From: Levilactobacillus brevis
GTDB lineage: Bacteria; Bacillota; Bacilli; Lactobacillales; Lactobacillaceae
DNA: 64,000 nucleotides
Assembly (NCBI GenBank): GCA_021383565.1
Contig: CP079699.1
Coordinates: 1,984,001 to 2,048,000 of the forward strand
Direction of reading: 5' to 3'
The translations under genes and the position numbers were made by a program. The notes under the pieces are model-generated. The model was not told the origin of the DNA and ran no database searches. It saw only the letters and a list, made by a program, of their open reading frames with translations. Positions 54,701-61,847 of the stretch are shown here, one piece after another; within the stretch, counting starts at the first letter, position 1; each line of letters begins with the position of its first letter.

Positions 54701-55344
54701 TGCGAGAAACCCTCAAGATAAAAATGGGCGTGGCTCAAATCCACCTTGCTGATTAAGAAATCCGCCAACTGATTCAGCAGGTCCGTATTTTCGACGTATT
54801 TGCCTAACATTTGCTGCTCAAAGGCATCGTAAATCACCATGAGATCGTGAAGCTTGGCTTGGAGATCCGCGTTCGTCGTGGATAATTTATCAATTGCCGT
54901 CATCAGATCGGCGGCCGTCACCTGACCGACCTTCAATTCCGCCAATTGTGCCGTTAATTGACTGACGAACCCCGGCCGATCCACCTCACCCCGAAAGATC
55001 GTCAATTCATCGGCATGGCTCTGAACAATTTGATAAATCAGCATATTTAATCCCGCCGTCGAAATCCGTGGGACCTGATAAATGGGTTCATTCTTCATGA
55101 AGAACCAGGCTAACCGCGTAAACGAAAAGATCTGAACCCGCGTCTGGGCAAACAACGCCTGGTCCGGCGCAATCTGGTCCTTCAATGCCGCGAGCACATC
55201 CACTTCCGTTTCAAACTTAATATGATTGGGAACTATGTAATAACATTGGTCCGTGGGCTGTGCCGTGACTTGTTGCGCCATGGCCGTCACCATGGGGGTT
55301 CGATGGTCCTGCCCCGCACTTCCCAGAATAAATTGTAGGCTCAC
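51724..55344 (-). CDS. addB: ATP-dependent helicase/nuclease subunit B (AddB/RexB), no Fe-S cysteines
   Basis: 1206 residues. The N-terminal Walker A position reads ILGSAGQDHRT, lacking the GKT lysine, so it is unlikely to hydrolyse ATP, as in RexB-type subunits. The C-terminal nuclease motif is LGIVDYKSSEHKF. The four cysteines that hold the Fe-S cluster in Bacillus AddB are all replaced: the first region reads YYANPYAYF near residue 816 and the second ALQYSPYKSIMQF near 1154-1166, with Leu, Ser and Met at the Cys positions. First gene of addB-addA, with a LexA-type box at its promoter. Confidence 0.95.
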   Translation of the reverse strand: MSLQFILGSAGQDHRTPMVTAMAQQVTAQPTDQCYYIVPNHIKFETEVDVLAALKDQIAPDQALFAQTRVQIFSFTRLAWFFMKNEPIYQVPRISTAGLNMLIYQIVQSHADELTIFRGEVDRPGFVSQLTAQLAELKVGQVTAADLMTAIDKLSTTNADLQAKLHDLMVIYDAFEQQMLGKYVENTDLLNQLADFLISKVDLSHAHFYLEGFSQLSAQERKLTAALIERAASVTVALNLDKGYPQDLPEATSLFFQSGKLYHQLYSIARAASVPVLTDQRTQQPRVTADLVALDEFWQASNTMSPQPQPVDQVPTAIQVVQATNRYVEVSRVATQIRQLVASGQYRYQDFLVMARHLDHYQTVIDPIFKAQEIPYFDDADVQMADHPFVELINALFDVDRRNYRYADVFRVLKSELLLPRDAAGEPMALPAYRQALALTENFVLKNGFEGQHWWTQKDDWVYLRFSAGDDEVQTTHNDQMSQQINTIRRFVKDTLPPFFARLKAAKTYTDAATVLYQFLDHAGVSAQLMAWRDQAIADGDLMRAGQPEQTWATFCQMLDECHSILGPMAFKQPDFQALLQSGFEGAKFSQIPSTLDQVTITESGIVQANNRKVTFLMGATADEMPDDQIPTSLLADNDRHDLSEQLQTVDEDSYLRDDAATQLAGEPYLNYLAFLSGSERLIFSYPATSDDNHNGLQISPYVERIRQHFNLPIIQAAATPAAEDTDILPFVGTRRTTLRHLVQASHDGQLREVALSKPWQYVWQMLRRDPNYSRLTQRLMGSLSYKNVPTKLTKDTVIQLYGRKISTSISKLEEYYANPYAYFLKYGLRLQEREVFDLTPASTGEFFHATLEGLMNQVKAEHLDLAEFDDQQLQELTDDAVKRVLDPTVNPQFAILERSARMRYIRAQLIKTMRQMAKTLREQSGRTHLRPKQMELKFGLGDPNGLEPLSFDLGDQHKVTVRGQIDRLDALQLKDSPKAYLGIVDYKSSEHKFSYQDAYYGQAMQMLTYLDAVKKNLPELLADSQVDVQQAELAGAVYLHLQNPILRAADVLDDDPMLALLKAEQYQGLLLDDPDLLENLDSLFASPDYHGSSLLFRGLRRGVKGNYTSYSKMLVNPTELDLLLQHTEGLIKRAANEIFDGKVDLAPTREQNKTALQYSPYKSIMQFDPLLTENNYRDLPPLKKDDVMTRIKNELAKEDPNERKI

Positions 55345-55483
55345 TCTGCCAACCTCCTATTATCTCTGACTTCACTGCTCACTCATCGTATCCGCCATGA
55401 GCGGCATCATGTCCATCGTTCAACCGCTGACAACAAAAGCGACGCTTTCTTTTTAAACCAACGGGTCATCTTAACTTGATTAT

Positions 55484-55522
55484 ATTCTAGCATAGATTTA
55501 AGCAAAAGCGAACATATGTTTG
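55484..55522 (-). promoter_or_regulatory. addB promoter with LexA (SOS) box
   Basis: CGAACATATGTTTG at 55509-55522 matches the Gram-positive SOS box CGAACATATGTTCG except for one base. On the minus strand it overlaps a -35 TTCGCT (55507-55512), followed at 17 bp by TAGAAT (55484-55489). LexA binding there would repress addBA. Confidence 0.72.
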
Positions 55523-55636
55523 CTACAAATTTTATTGTATTGGACCTCTTTCCCACAGATTAGTCGCCATCCGAAACAGACCGTGCTACACTAATATCAT
55601 GATTAGAAATCAATGAGAAAGCGAGTTGTTTACCTT

Positions 55637-56779
55637 ATGGAAGATAGCGAAAAGATTCAGATTCTCCAGCATTTAATTCAAATTAATTCCGTCAATGGTA
55701 ATGAAGCCGCGGTAGCCGACTACATTCAAAAACTCTTCAACGCTCACGGCATTAGCGCGAAACAGATTCCTTATGCCCAGGGACGCAGCAACCTCGTCGC
55801 AGAGATTGGCAATCCATCGAGTGACAAGGTCTTCTCGTTGTCTGGCCATTTAGACACGGTGGCGACCGGTGACCCTGACGATTGGCAATTCGATCCCTTC
55901 GCCGCGCACATTGAAGACGGCAAACTTTACGGCCGTGGTAGCGCCGACATGAAGAGCGGCCTAGCCGGAATGGTCATTACCTTCCTCACGTTGGCCGACC
56001 AAAAAACACCACTGAACGGCCGTCTCCGGTTTATCGGTACGGTGGGCGAAGAAAATGGGGCCATGGGGTCGCGGATGTTGACCGAACAAGGTTTGGCCGA
56101 CGATCTGAGCGCGATGGTCATCGGTGAACCGACGGGAGGAAACATTGTTTACGCCCACAACGGATCGCTGAACTACCACGTTTATTCCCAAGGACGGGGC
56201 GCCCACAGTTCAATGCCGGAGAAGGGCATCAACGCCGTCACGAATTTAGCGAAATACATCGCGGCCGAGGCCACAGCCTTCGACGACGCACCGGTTAGCC
56301 CAGAACTCGGGCCACTGGTTCACAGCGTGACGGTCTTTAACGGTGGCGAACAGGTCAACAGCATCCCCGCCAAGGCCGAACTCCAAGGCAACATTCGTCC
56401 GATTCCAGAGTTCGACAACGCCGCCGTCATCAAACGGCTCAACGAAATTGTCGACCGGCTCAATACCGAAAAGGACCAGCACCTGGCCTTACACGTCGAC
56501 TATAGCTTCAAACCCATCATTAGTCGGCAAGACTCCCCACTGGTCCAGTTAACCAAGCGCATTGCCGACCAAGAGTTCGATCGGGAGACGCAATTACAAG
56601 TCATTCATGGCGCCACCGACGCCTCTGAGTTCACCAAATCGACGAATGACTTCCCCGTCATCGTCTACGGAGCGGGCGAGTGGAGCGAAGCCCATGCCAC
56701 CAATGAGTTTGTGGACCTCGATCAATTCATTCACGTCCAGCACGTTTACCAAAAACTTGCGCAAGAATTTTTAGCCTAA
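55637..56779 (+). CDS. M20 family metallopeptidase (ArgE/DapE-like)
   Basis: 380 residues from ATG 55637; an ATG at 55613 is possible and neither has a strong ribosome binding site. Metal ligands: His in SGHLDTVATGD, Asp in GRGSADMKSG, Glu-Glu in TVGEENGA, with a dimerisation lid in the middle. The family removes N-acyl groups (acetylornithine, succinyl-diaminopimelate) or cleaves dipeptides. The cell wall here appears to be Lys-type, but diaminopimelate is still needed to make lysine, so DapE is possible. The gene stands alone. Confidence 0.88.
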   Translation: MEDSEKIQILQHLIQINSVNGNEAAVADYIQKLFNAHGISAKQIPYAQGRSNLVAEIGNPSSDKVFSLSGHLDTVATGDPDDWQFDPFAAHIEDGKLYGRGSADMKSGLAGMVITFLTLADQKTPLNGRLRFIGTVGEENGAMGSRMLTEQGLADDLSAMVIGEPTGGNIVYAHNGSLNYHVYSQGRGAHSSMPEKGINAVTNLAKYIAAEATAFDDAPVSPELGPLVHSVTVFNGGEQVNSIPAKAELQGNIRPIPEFDNAAVIKRLNEIVDRLNTEKDQHLALHVDYSFKPIISRQDSPLVQLTKRIADQEFDRETQLQVIHGATDASEFTKSTNDFPVIVYGAGEWSEAHATNEFVDLDQFIHVQHVYQKLAQEFLA

Positions 56780-56781
56780 AT

Positions 56782-56826
56782 AAAACGATTGATTCTGCGA
56801 TAGACGCGTGGAACCAATCGTTTTTT
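56782..56826. terminator. Bidirectional terminator
   Basis: AAAACGATTG pairs with CAATCGTTTT between the convergent M20 and deacetylase genes. Confidence 0.85.
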
Positions 56827-56831
56827 GATCG

Positions 56832-57851
56832 TTATTTACCGGCCGTGCGGTAGTCGTGCGCCCCGAAATACTGTAGACCCGGCAACGCCTGATAGTTCAG
56901 CAATTGACTGACCGTGACCAGCTTGTAGCCCTTCGCCTTGAGTCGTTTGATAATCGTCGGTGCCGCAGCGACAGACTGCGAGTGGATATCATGCATCAAA
57001 ATAATATCACCACCGCGTGTATCCTTCATCACTTCATTGATATCTTTGTTCTTGTTCAGGTAAGCCCAGTCACGTGAATCCACGGACCACCGCACGATTG
57101 GCTGTTCAATCGCCCGACCCTCGGCCGCAGTGATATTGCCATAAGGTGGCCGCACGTACTGTGGTAGGATACCCGTAGCCTGATAAATTGTCCGGTTCGT
57201 CCGCGTGACTTGGTTGACCGTCTTAGCCGTTCCAATGCTATTGAAGTTGGGATGGTTCCAGGAATGATTGCCAATTTCGTTACCCCCAGCAACAACGGCC
57301 CGCGAAATCTTTGGATAGCGGCTGACATTTTGTCCCGTTTCAAAGAAGGTCGCGTGTACCTTATATTTCTTCAACGTCTTCAACAATCGTAGCGTCAAGG
57401 TCTTGTCCGGCCCATCATCAAAGGTCAACGCCACCATTTTGGTGGTCTTAACACTCTTGGTCCGGTTAGCCTTAGGCAAGTAGCGGTTCAGGACCTTCCC
57501 CTTCAGTTGGGTGTACGGAATCGTAATCTGTTTAACCTTAAACGAATTCGCTAATAAATTCATCCGCAACCCTTTAGGCGTCAACGTCGCCTTCTTGGTC
57601 ATGTGCGTCGGTAATTTCACCTTATACACGGCCGTGACCTTACTACTCTTAGCCTTGGTCTGCTTTAAGATCTGCTGCCGCGCCGCCTGCCGAATGGCCG
57701 CTAAGCGGTGGGTATTTTTATTCGTCAACTGACCGAACGTAACGGTCTTATTCGTCGACTTCGCCTGTGCCGGTAGGGCGCCCATCCCCGTGACTAAAGC
57801 CAATACCGCAACTAATAGGCCTACGTGACGCCATTTTCCTTGTCGCATCAT
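56832..57851 (-). CDS. Secreted polysaccharide deacetylase (NodB domain)
   Basis: 339 residues. Signal peptide to about residue 30 (cleavage after AQA), a 100-residue basic N-terminal region, then a NodB domain: TFDDGPD at 143-149 with the catalytic Asp and metal Asp, H196-x3-H200 (GNHSWNH), RPPYG, and LMHDIH near the end. It removes acetyl groups from N-acetylglucosamine or N-acetylmuramic acid in peptidoglycan outside the cell, giving lysozyme resistance in related bacteria. GGAGGG precedes the ATG pair. The exact polymer is not determined. Confidence 0.92.
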   Translation of the reverse strand: MMRQGKWRHVGLLVAVLALVTGMGALPAQAKSTNKTVTFGQLTNKNTHRLAAIRQAARQQILKQTKAKSSKVTAVYKVKLPTHMTKKATLTPKGLRMNLLANSFKVKQITIPYTQLKGKVLNRYLPKANRTKSVKTTKMVALTFDDGPDKTLTLRLLKTLKKYKVHATFFETGQNVSRYPKISRAVVAGGNEIGNHSWNHPNFNSIGTAKTVNQVTRTNRTIYQATGILPQYVRPPYGNITAAEGRAIEQPIVRWSVDSRDWAYLNKNKDINEVMKDTRGGDIILMHDIHSQSVAAAPTIIKRLKAKGYKLVTVSQLLNYQALPGLQYFGAHDYRTAGK

Positions 57852-57944
57852 AAATCCCTCCTCAAATGTTACTCCCCTGAAACTACCTTAATTTTACCAG
57901 TTGGTCGGCAAAACTGACCACGAAACGCCTTACAAATTTGCCAA

Positions 57945-57975
57945 TAAAAAAGCAGCCTAACGTAAACGTTAAGCC
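57945..57975 (-). terminator. Probable terminator of the 124-residue protein gene
   Basis: On the minus strand CTTAACG, TTTA, CGTTAGG, then GCTGCTTTTTTATT: a short stem with a T-run. Confidence 0.6.
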
Positions 57976-57977
57976 AC

Positions 57978-58352
57978 TTAATTTTCGTCGTCATCCGGTG
58001 GATTAACGGCTTGTTTGTTTTCCTTTAAAACTTCGTTGGTATAGTATTCCAGATCGGCCAAAACGGATTCATTATTGGTCTGCTGCGCGGCCATATTTTC
58101 CGCAATCGCCCACCGTGCAAGCGCGTCAGAGATCGGCACAATGTCTTGAATGATTGTCATATCGGAATCGGCGGCGTGTTGCTCCTGAATGGCCCGGAAA
58201 CTCTCGATATCCGTAATCAACCGCAGGACCTTACCCGTTCGTTTCTCAATGGATTGAAAAATAACGAAGTGGGCGCGCTGGTTCGCTTCATCCATCCGTT
58301 CTCGAATCGCTTGTAGTTGCTGATCGTCTATATTTAATGCCAATGCCTTCAC
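57978..58352 (-). CDS. Hypothetical protein, 124 aa, GTG start
   Basis: GTG 58352 has AGGGA upstream. Acidic, helical and soluble, ending in an Asp/Glu-rich tail (PPDDDEN). No signal peptide, membrane helix or recognised motif. It lies 79 bp downstream of the NAD(P)-binding gene on the same strand and may be cotranscribed. Function unknown. Confidence 0.72.
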   Translation of the reverse strand: MKALALNIDDQQLQAIRERMDEANQRAHFVIFQSIEKRTGKVLRLITDIESFRAIQEQHAADSDMTIIQDIVPISDALARWAIAENMAAQQTNNESVLADLEYYTNEVLKENKQAVNPPDDDEN

Positions 58353-58431
58353 CCCACTGTCCCTATTCTAACAAACAATTGCTGACAACAGGCAATAATT
58401 TACGGGCAAACGGTAATCTTTGCCCAAGATT

Positions 58432-59034
58432 TTAGCAAATCGCTAGGGATTGATAGTCATAACCCCCGTTGACTAGAATTTGGGCCGCAACGGTGGCGAC
58501 TGTTTCACGTGAAACACGACCTGCAGGGACGGCTGCTCCCTCGGCAATAATCCGTGGCGTCGTCGCTGGTGCATCTGCTAGCGTTACCGGGCGCAGAATG
58601 GTGTAGGGAAATTCCGCTTCATCGACTAATTTTGCCGCATACCGCTGCTGGTTCAAATACTCCTTAACATCGGTAATCTCGGGATAGTCCAAATCCCCCG
58701 TGACCTCGTGATCGACCCCCGCGGTACTCAACATCACGAAACGTGTTAACACCAGGCGCTGGTGATATTGGGCGTCAAACAAGGCCTCAAAGGCTAAGTC
58801 AACATCCATCCCCGTCAACGCCGAAAAGATAACCGGTTGATCCTGCAAGGCCGCTTGATAGGTGGCCTCCTGCGTCAAATCCCCGGTCAGTTCCGTAACC
58901 TGTGCCGCTAACGCAGCGGGAATCGCTTCATCCGGGGCATGTAGTAAACGGACGGGGCCCGCCGCCTGGTCCAGCAAACGTTGCGCCACGCTTCGTCCCA
59001 GCGGATTGGCGCCAATCACTAAATAAGTTGTCAT
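58432..59034 (-). CDS. NAD(P)-binding atypical SDR
   Basis: Start at ATG 59034 behind AAGGAGCG; 200 residues. The Rossmann motif is IGANPLGRSVA, and YTILRPVTL matches the extended/atypical SDR pattern seen also in the 20210-20851 protein. The substrate is unknown. It is divergent from the AKR gene at 59203. Near the C-terminus the codons for RVSRETV coincide with a parS site, which limits codon choice there. Confidence 0.83.
   Translation of the reverse strand: MTTYLVIGANPLGRSVAQRLLDQAAGPVRLLHAPDEAIPAALAAQVTELTGDLTQEATYQAALQDQPVIFSALTGMDVDLAFEALFDAQYHQRLVLTRFVMLSTAGVDHEVTGDLDYPEITDVKEYLNQQRYAAKLVDEAEFPYTILRPVTLADAPATTPRIIAEGAAVPAGRVSRETVATVAAQILVNGGYDYQSLAIC
58501..58516. promoter_or_regulatory. 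parS: parS site (ParB/Spo0J binding)
   Basis: TGTTTCACGTGAAACA is a perfect 16-bp palindrome identical to the widely conserved parS consensus. It lies inside a reading frame, as many parS sites do. ParB loads here to spread and to recruit SMC for origin segregation. Confidence 0.93.
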
Positions 59035-59202
59035 TGTTGATTTCGCTCCTTTTTTCTTTGCCTCCCAGTGTACCAGAAAGTCGCCGTCTACCGATAGTCG
59101 ACTGGCAAACTTTACCGTTTTTTGCCCCCGATTTCCGGCAAAATCCAGTATAATGGAAGCGTAATTGAATCCGGTTCCACGATCTATATTAGGAGGTAAA
59201 TG

Positions 59203-60186
59203 ATGACACACACAAACGTAAAAATTGGCAAGACGGACGTTGTCGCCACACCCTTAGGCCTAGGGACGAACGCGGTCGGTGGGTACAACCTCTTTCCTAA
59301 TTTGAAGGACGAAGACGGGATCAATCTGGTCAAGGCCGGGCTGAACCACGGCATCCAGCTACTGGACACGGCCTTTGTCTATGGGTTGGGCCATTCCGAA
59401 GAACTGGTGGGCCAAGCCATGCACGACTTCGACCGCCACAGTTTTGCTCTCGCCACCAAGGGCGCTCAGGACTTCTCGACCGGTGAACAGGTGATTAACA
59501 ACGATCCGGCCTTCCTGACCCAGCAAGTCGAGGCCAGCTTAAAACGGTTAAACACGGATTATCTCGACATCTACTACATTCATTTCCCAGATAAGCAAAC
59601 GCCTAAGGCCGAAGCCGTGGGTGCCCTCCAACGCCTGCGCGAACAGGGAAAGATTCGAGCCATCGGTGTTTCCAACTTTAGCCTCGATCAGGTTAAGGAA
59701 GCCAACGCTGACGGCTACGTGGACGTCGTCGAAGACGAATTCAGCCTGCTTCACCGGGATCACGAGGCCGACCTGATGCCATATCTACGTGACCATCAGA
59801 TTAGCTTTGTTCCCTACTTCCCGCTGGCTTCGGGCCTATTAACCGGAAAGTACGATCAAGACGTCACCTTCCCTGCCGACGATATTCGCAGCCAGATCAG
59901 CGATTTCCAGGAACCCCGGTACGGACAAGCACTCAAGGCCCTTGCCCAGGTTAAACCGATTGCGGCAGCCCATCACGCCACCGTGGCACAGACCGTGTTG
60001 GCGTGGTATATGCAAAATCCACTGGTCAGTGTCGTCATCCCCGGTGCCAAGCGAGCCAGTCAGGTTGAGGCTAACGCCCAGTCATTAGACGTAACGCTCA
60101 GCTCTGCCGACTATCACACCATCGACGACGCCTTTGCGGGCTTTAAAACCACGGCTAACGGCAAGTCGTTGGCCGATCCAGACTAA
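59203..60186 (+). CDS. Aldo/keto reductase
   Basis: ATG 59203 is preferred over the ATG one codon earlier because AGGAGG is better spaced; 327 residues. AKR barrel with LGLGTNAVGGYNL, LLDTAFVYG (Asp-Tyr), ATKGAQ (Lys) and IYYIHFPD (His), then a C-terminal PGAKRASQ cofactor loop. Substrate unknown. It is the third AKR in the window and is divergent from the NAD(P)-binding gene, so a shared control region of about 170 bp is likely. Confidence 0.9.
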   Translation: MTHTNVKIGKTDVVATPLGLGTNAVGGYNLFPNLKDEDGINLVKAGLNHGIQLLDTAFVYGLGHSEELVGQAMHDFDRHSFALATKGAQDFSTGEQVINNDPAFLTQQVEASLKRLNTDYLDIYYIHFPDKQTPKAEAVGALQRLREQGKIRAIGVSNFSLDQVKEANADGYVDVVEDEFSLLHRDHEADLMPYLRDHQISFVPYFPLASGLLTGKYDQDVTFPADDIRSQISDFQEPRYGQALKALAQVKPIAAAHHATVAQTVLAWYMQNPLVSVVIPGAKRASQVEANAQSLDVTLSSADYHTIDDAFAGFKTTANGKSLADPD

Positions 60187-60207
60187 ACCTTTAGAACTCA
60201 TCCGATC

Positions 60208-60240
60208 AAAGTAGTGGTGCTGTTGGCGCCACTGCTTTTT
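60208..60240 (+). terminator. Terminator after the AKR gene
   Basis: AAAGTAGTGG (60208-60217) pairs with CCACTGCTTT (60229-60238), then further T. Confidence 0.85.
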
Positions 60241-60283
60241 TATTTACGAACTTTATATTTATAAATTAATTTCTAATTCGTGA

Positions 60284-60368
60284 TTGCAATCGTTTAAAAA
60301 TGATGTTAAGCTCTTTTAGTAGTGATTAGAGAGAGAAACCCGAACGATATGTGTGAACGTTCGGGTTT
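60284..60368 (+). promoter_or_regulatory. Promoter and PurBox-like inverted pair upstream of a purine permease
   Basis: -35 TTGCAA (60284-60289), 17-bp spacer, -10 TAAGCT (60307-60312). Positions 60336-60368 contain AAACCCGAACGAT and, inverted, AAACCCGAACGTT, both close to the PurR PurBox (AWWWCCGAACWWT) and spaced as a pair. The same sequence can fold as a leader hairpin. No purine riboswitch core is present. Confidence 0.6.
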
Positions 60369-60393
60369 AATATGTTTTAAGGGAGCGCATAAG

Positions 60394-61704
60394 ATGCAGA
60401 GAATTGCCAAGTTTTTTCAGTTTGAGGAATTAGGAACCAACTATAAAACAGAAATTTTAGCCGGGATTACGACCTTCGTGTCAATGGCCTATATCCTGTT
60501 CGTGAACCCCCAGGTATTAGGCGCTTCCGGCATCAGTCAGGGGGCGGTCTTCACCGCCACGGCCTTTGCTTCCGCCTTCGGGTGTGCCCTGATGGGAATT
60601 CTGGCCAACTACCCCATCGCCATTTCCGCAAGTCTAGGGATTAACGCCTTCTTCGCCTACTCCGTCGTCATCGGGATGAAGGTCCCTTGGCAAACGGCCC
60701 TCGCCGGTGTCTTCGTGGCCTCGATTCTCTTCATGATTTTAACGGCCTTCAAGTTGCGGGAAAAAGTCGTTGACGCCATTCCCCGTGATCTGAAAATGGC
60801 CATCAGTGCCGGAATTGGACTATTCATTGCCTTTATCGGCCTGAGCCAAGGCGGTCTGGTAGCTGCCGACAAATCCACGGTGGTCACACTGGGCTCCTTG
60901 CAAGTCGGGAGCACCTGGCTAACCATCTTCGGTTTACTGGTCACTTTAATTCTGATGAGTGCCAAGGTTCCCGGTGCCATCTTCATCGGGATGGTTGCCA
61001 ACTCCATCTTAGGGTTGATCACCGGATTGATTCCCATGCCCGCACACATCGTTGCCGGCATTCCTAGCATTAGTTCCACGTTTATGGTGGGCTTAACGCA
61101 CGTTGGTAGCATCAATTCCCTACAGCTAATCGTCGTCGTATTGACCTTCCTGCTGGTGACCTTCTTCGACACGACCGGGACCTTGGTCGGGTTAGCCGAA
61201 CAGGCTGGCTTGGTCAAGAACAACAAGATTCCGCGTATCGGTAAAGCCCTGATGGCCGATTCGACCACGATGGTTGCCGGTTCCTTACTGGGAACGTCTC
61301 CAATGGGGGCCTTCGTCGAGTCTTCCGCCGGGATTGCGGTGGGTGGTCGTTCCGGCTTCACTGCCATCGTCACGGCGATTCTGTTCGTGCTGGGGGCCTT
61401 CTTCTCCCCACTGCTGGCCGTGGTAACCAACCAAGTGACGGCACCAGCCTTGATTATCGTCGGGGTGCTGATGGCCCAATCTTTGAAGAATATTCACTGG
61501 GAAAAGTTTGAGGTAGCCGCCCCAGCCTTTCTAATTGTCCTGGGCATGCCCCTGACCTACAGTATTTCCGATGGGATTGCCTTAGGATTTATCACCTACC
61601 CACTGACCATGATTGCCGCCAAGCGCGGCAAGGAAGTTGGCCCGATGATGTACGGTTTAGCCGTCGTCTTCATCCTCTTCTTGTGGATCTTAAATGCCGA
61701 CTAA
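60394..61704 (+). CDS. NCS2/AzgA-like guanine/hypoxanthine permease
   Basis: Start at ATG 60394 behind GGGAG; 436 residues, about 12-14 membrane segments. The family opening TEILAGITTFVSMAYILFVNP, the motif SLGINAFFAYSV and LVTFFDTTGTLVGLAEQAG, then TSPMGAFVESSAGIAVGGRSG, are the classical AzgA/PbuG signatures. It imports guanine, hypoxanthine or adenine with protons. A PurBox-like pair in the leader suggests PurR control. Terminator at 61716. Confidence 0.94.
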   Translation: MQRIAKFFQFEELGTNYKTEILAGITTFVSMAYILFVNPQVLGASGISQGAVFTATAFASAFGCALMGILANYPIAISASLGINAFFAYSVVIGMKVPWQTALAGVFVASILFMILTAFKLREKVVDAIPRDLKMAISAGIGLFIAFIGLSQGGLVAADKSTVVTLGSLQVGSTWLTIFGLLVTLILMSAKVPGAIFIGMVANSILGLITGLIPMPAHIVAGIPSISSTFMVGLTHVGSINSLQLIVVVLTFLLVTFFDTTGTLVGLAEQAGLVKNNKIPRIGKALMADSTTMVAGSLLGTSPMGAFVESSAGIAVGGRSGFTAIVTAILFVLGAFFSPLLAVVTNQVTAPALIIVGVLMAQSLKNIHWEKFEVAAPAFLIVLGMPLTYSISDGIALGFITYPLTMIAAKRGKEVGPMMYGLAVVFILFLWILNAD

Positions 61705-61715
61705 GCAATCAAAAT

Positions 61716-61766
61716 AAGCGCGTTGAACGCGGTCTCTCAATGAGGACCGGTTCAACGCGCTTTTCG
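61716..61766 (+). terminator. Terminator after the purine permease
   Basis: AAGCGCGTTGAAC pairs with GTTCAACGCGCTT, followed by TTCG. Confidence 0.9.
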
Positions 61767-61788
61767 TTTGCTCATATTTTTTTGAAAT

Positions 61789-61834
61789 ATAACCCGGGTT
61801 AATCTCAAAATTCTCTGAAAATTTCCCGGGTTAT
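61789..61834. terminator. Inverted repeat ATAACCCGGG, probable terminator of the YfhO gene
   Basis: ATAACCCGGG (61789-61798) and CCCGGGTTAT (61825-61834) flank a 26-nt loop. The T-run on the minus strand (ATTTCAAAAAAA region) is imperfect. Confidence 0.5.
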
Positions 61835-61847
61835 CATGACCTGCAAT

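Noticed and set aside
59035-59211. 59-residue N-terminal extension of the NAD(P)-binding protein
   Set aside because: It would overlap the divergent AKR start, and AAGGAGCG before ATG 59034 sets the real start.
60250-60393. Possible purine riboswitch before the purine permease
   Set aside because: The conserved three-way junction sequences are absent; a PurBox pair explains the leader better.
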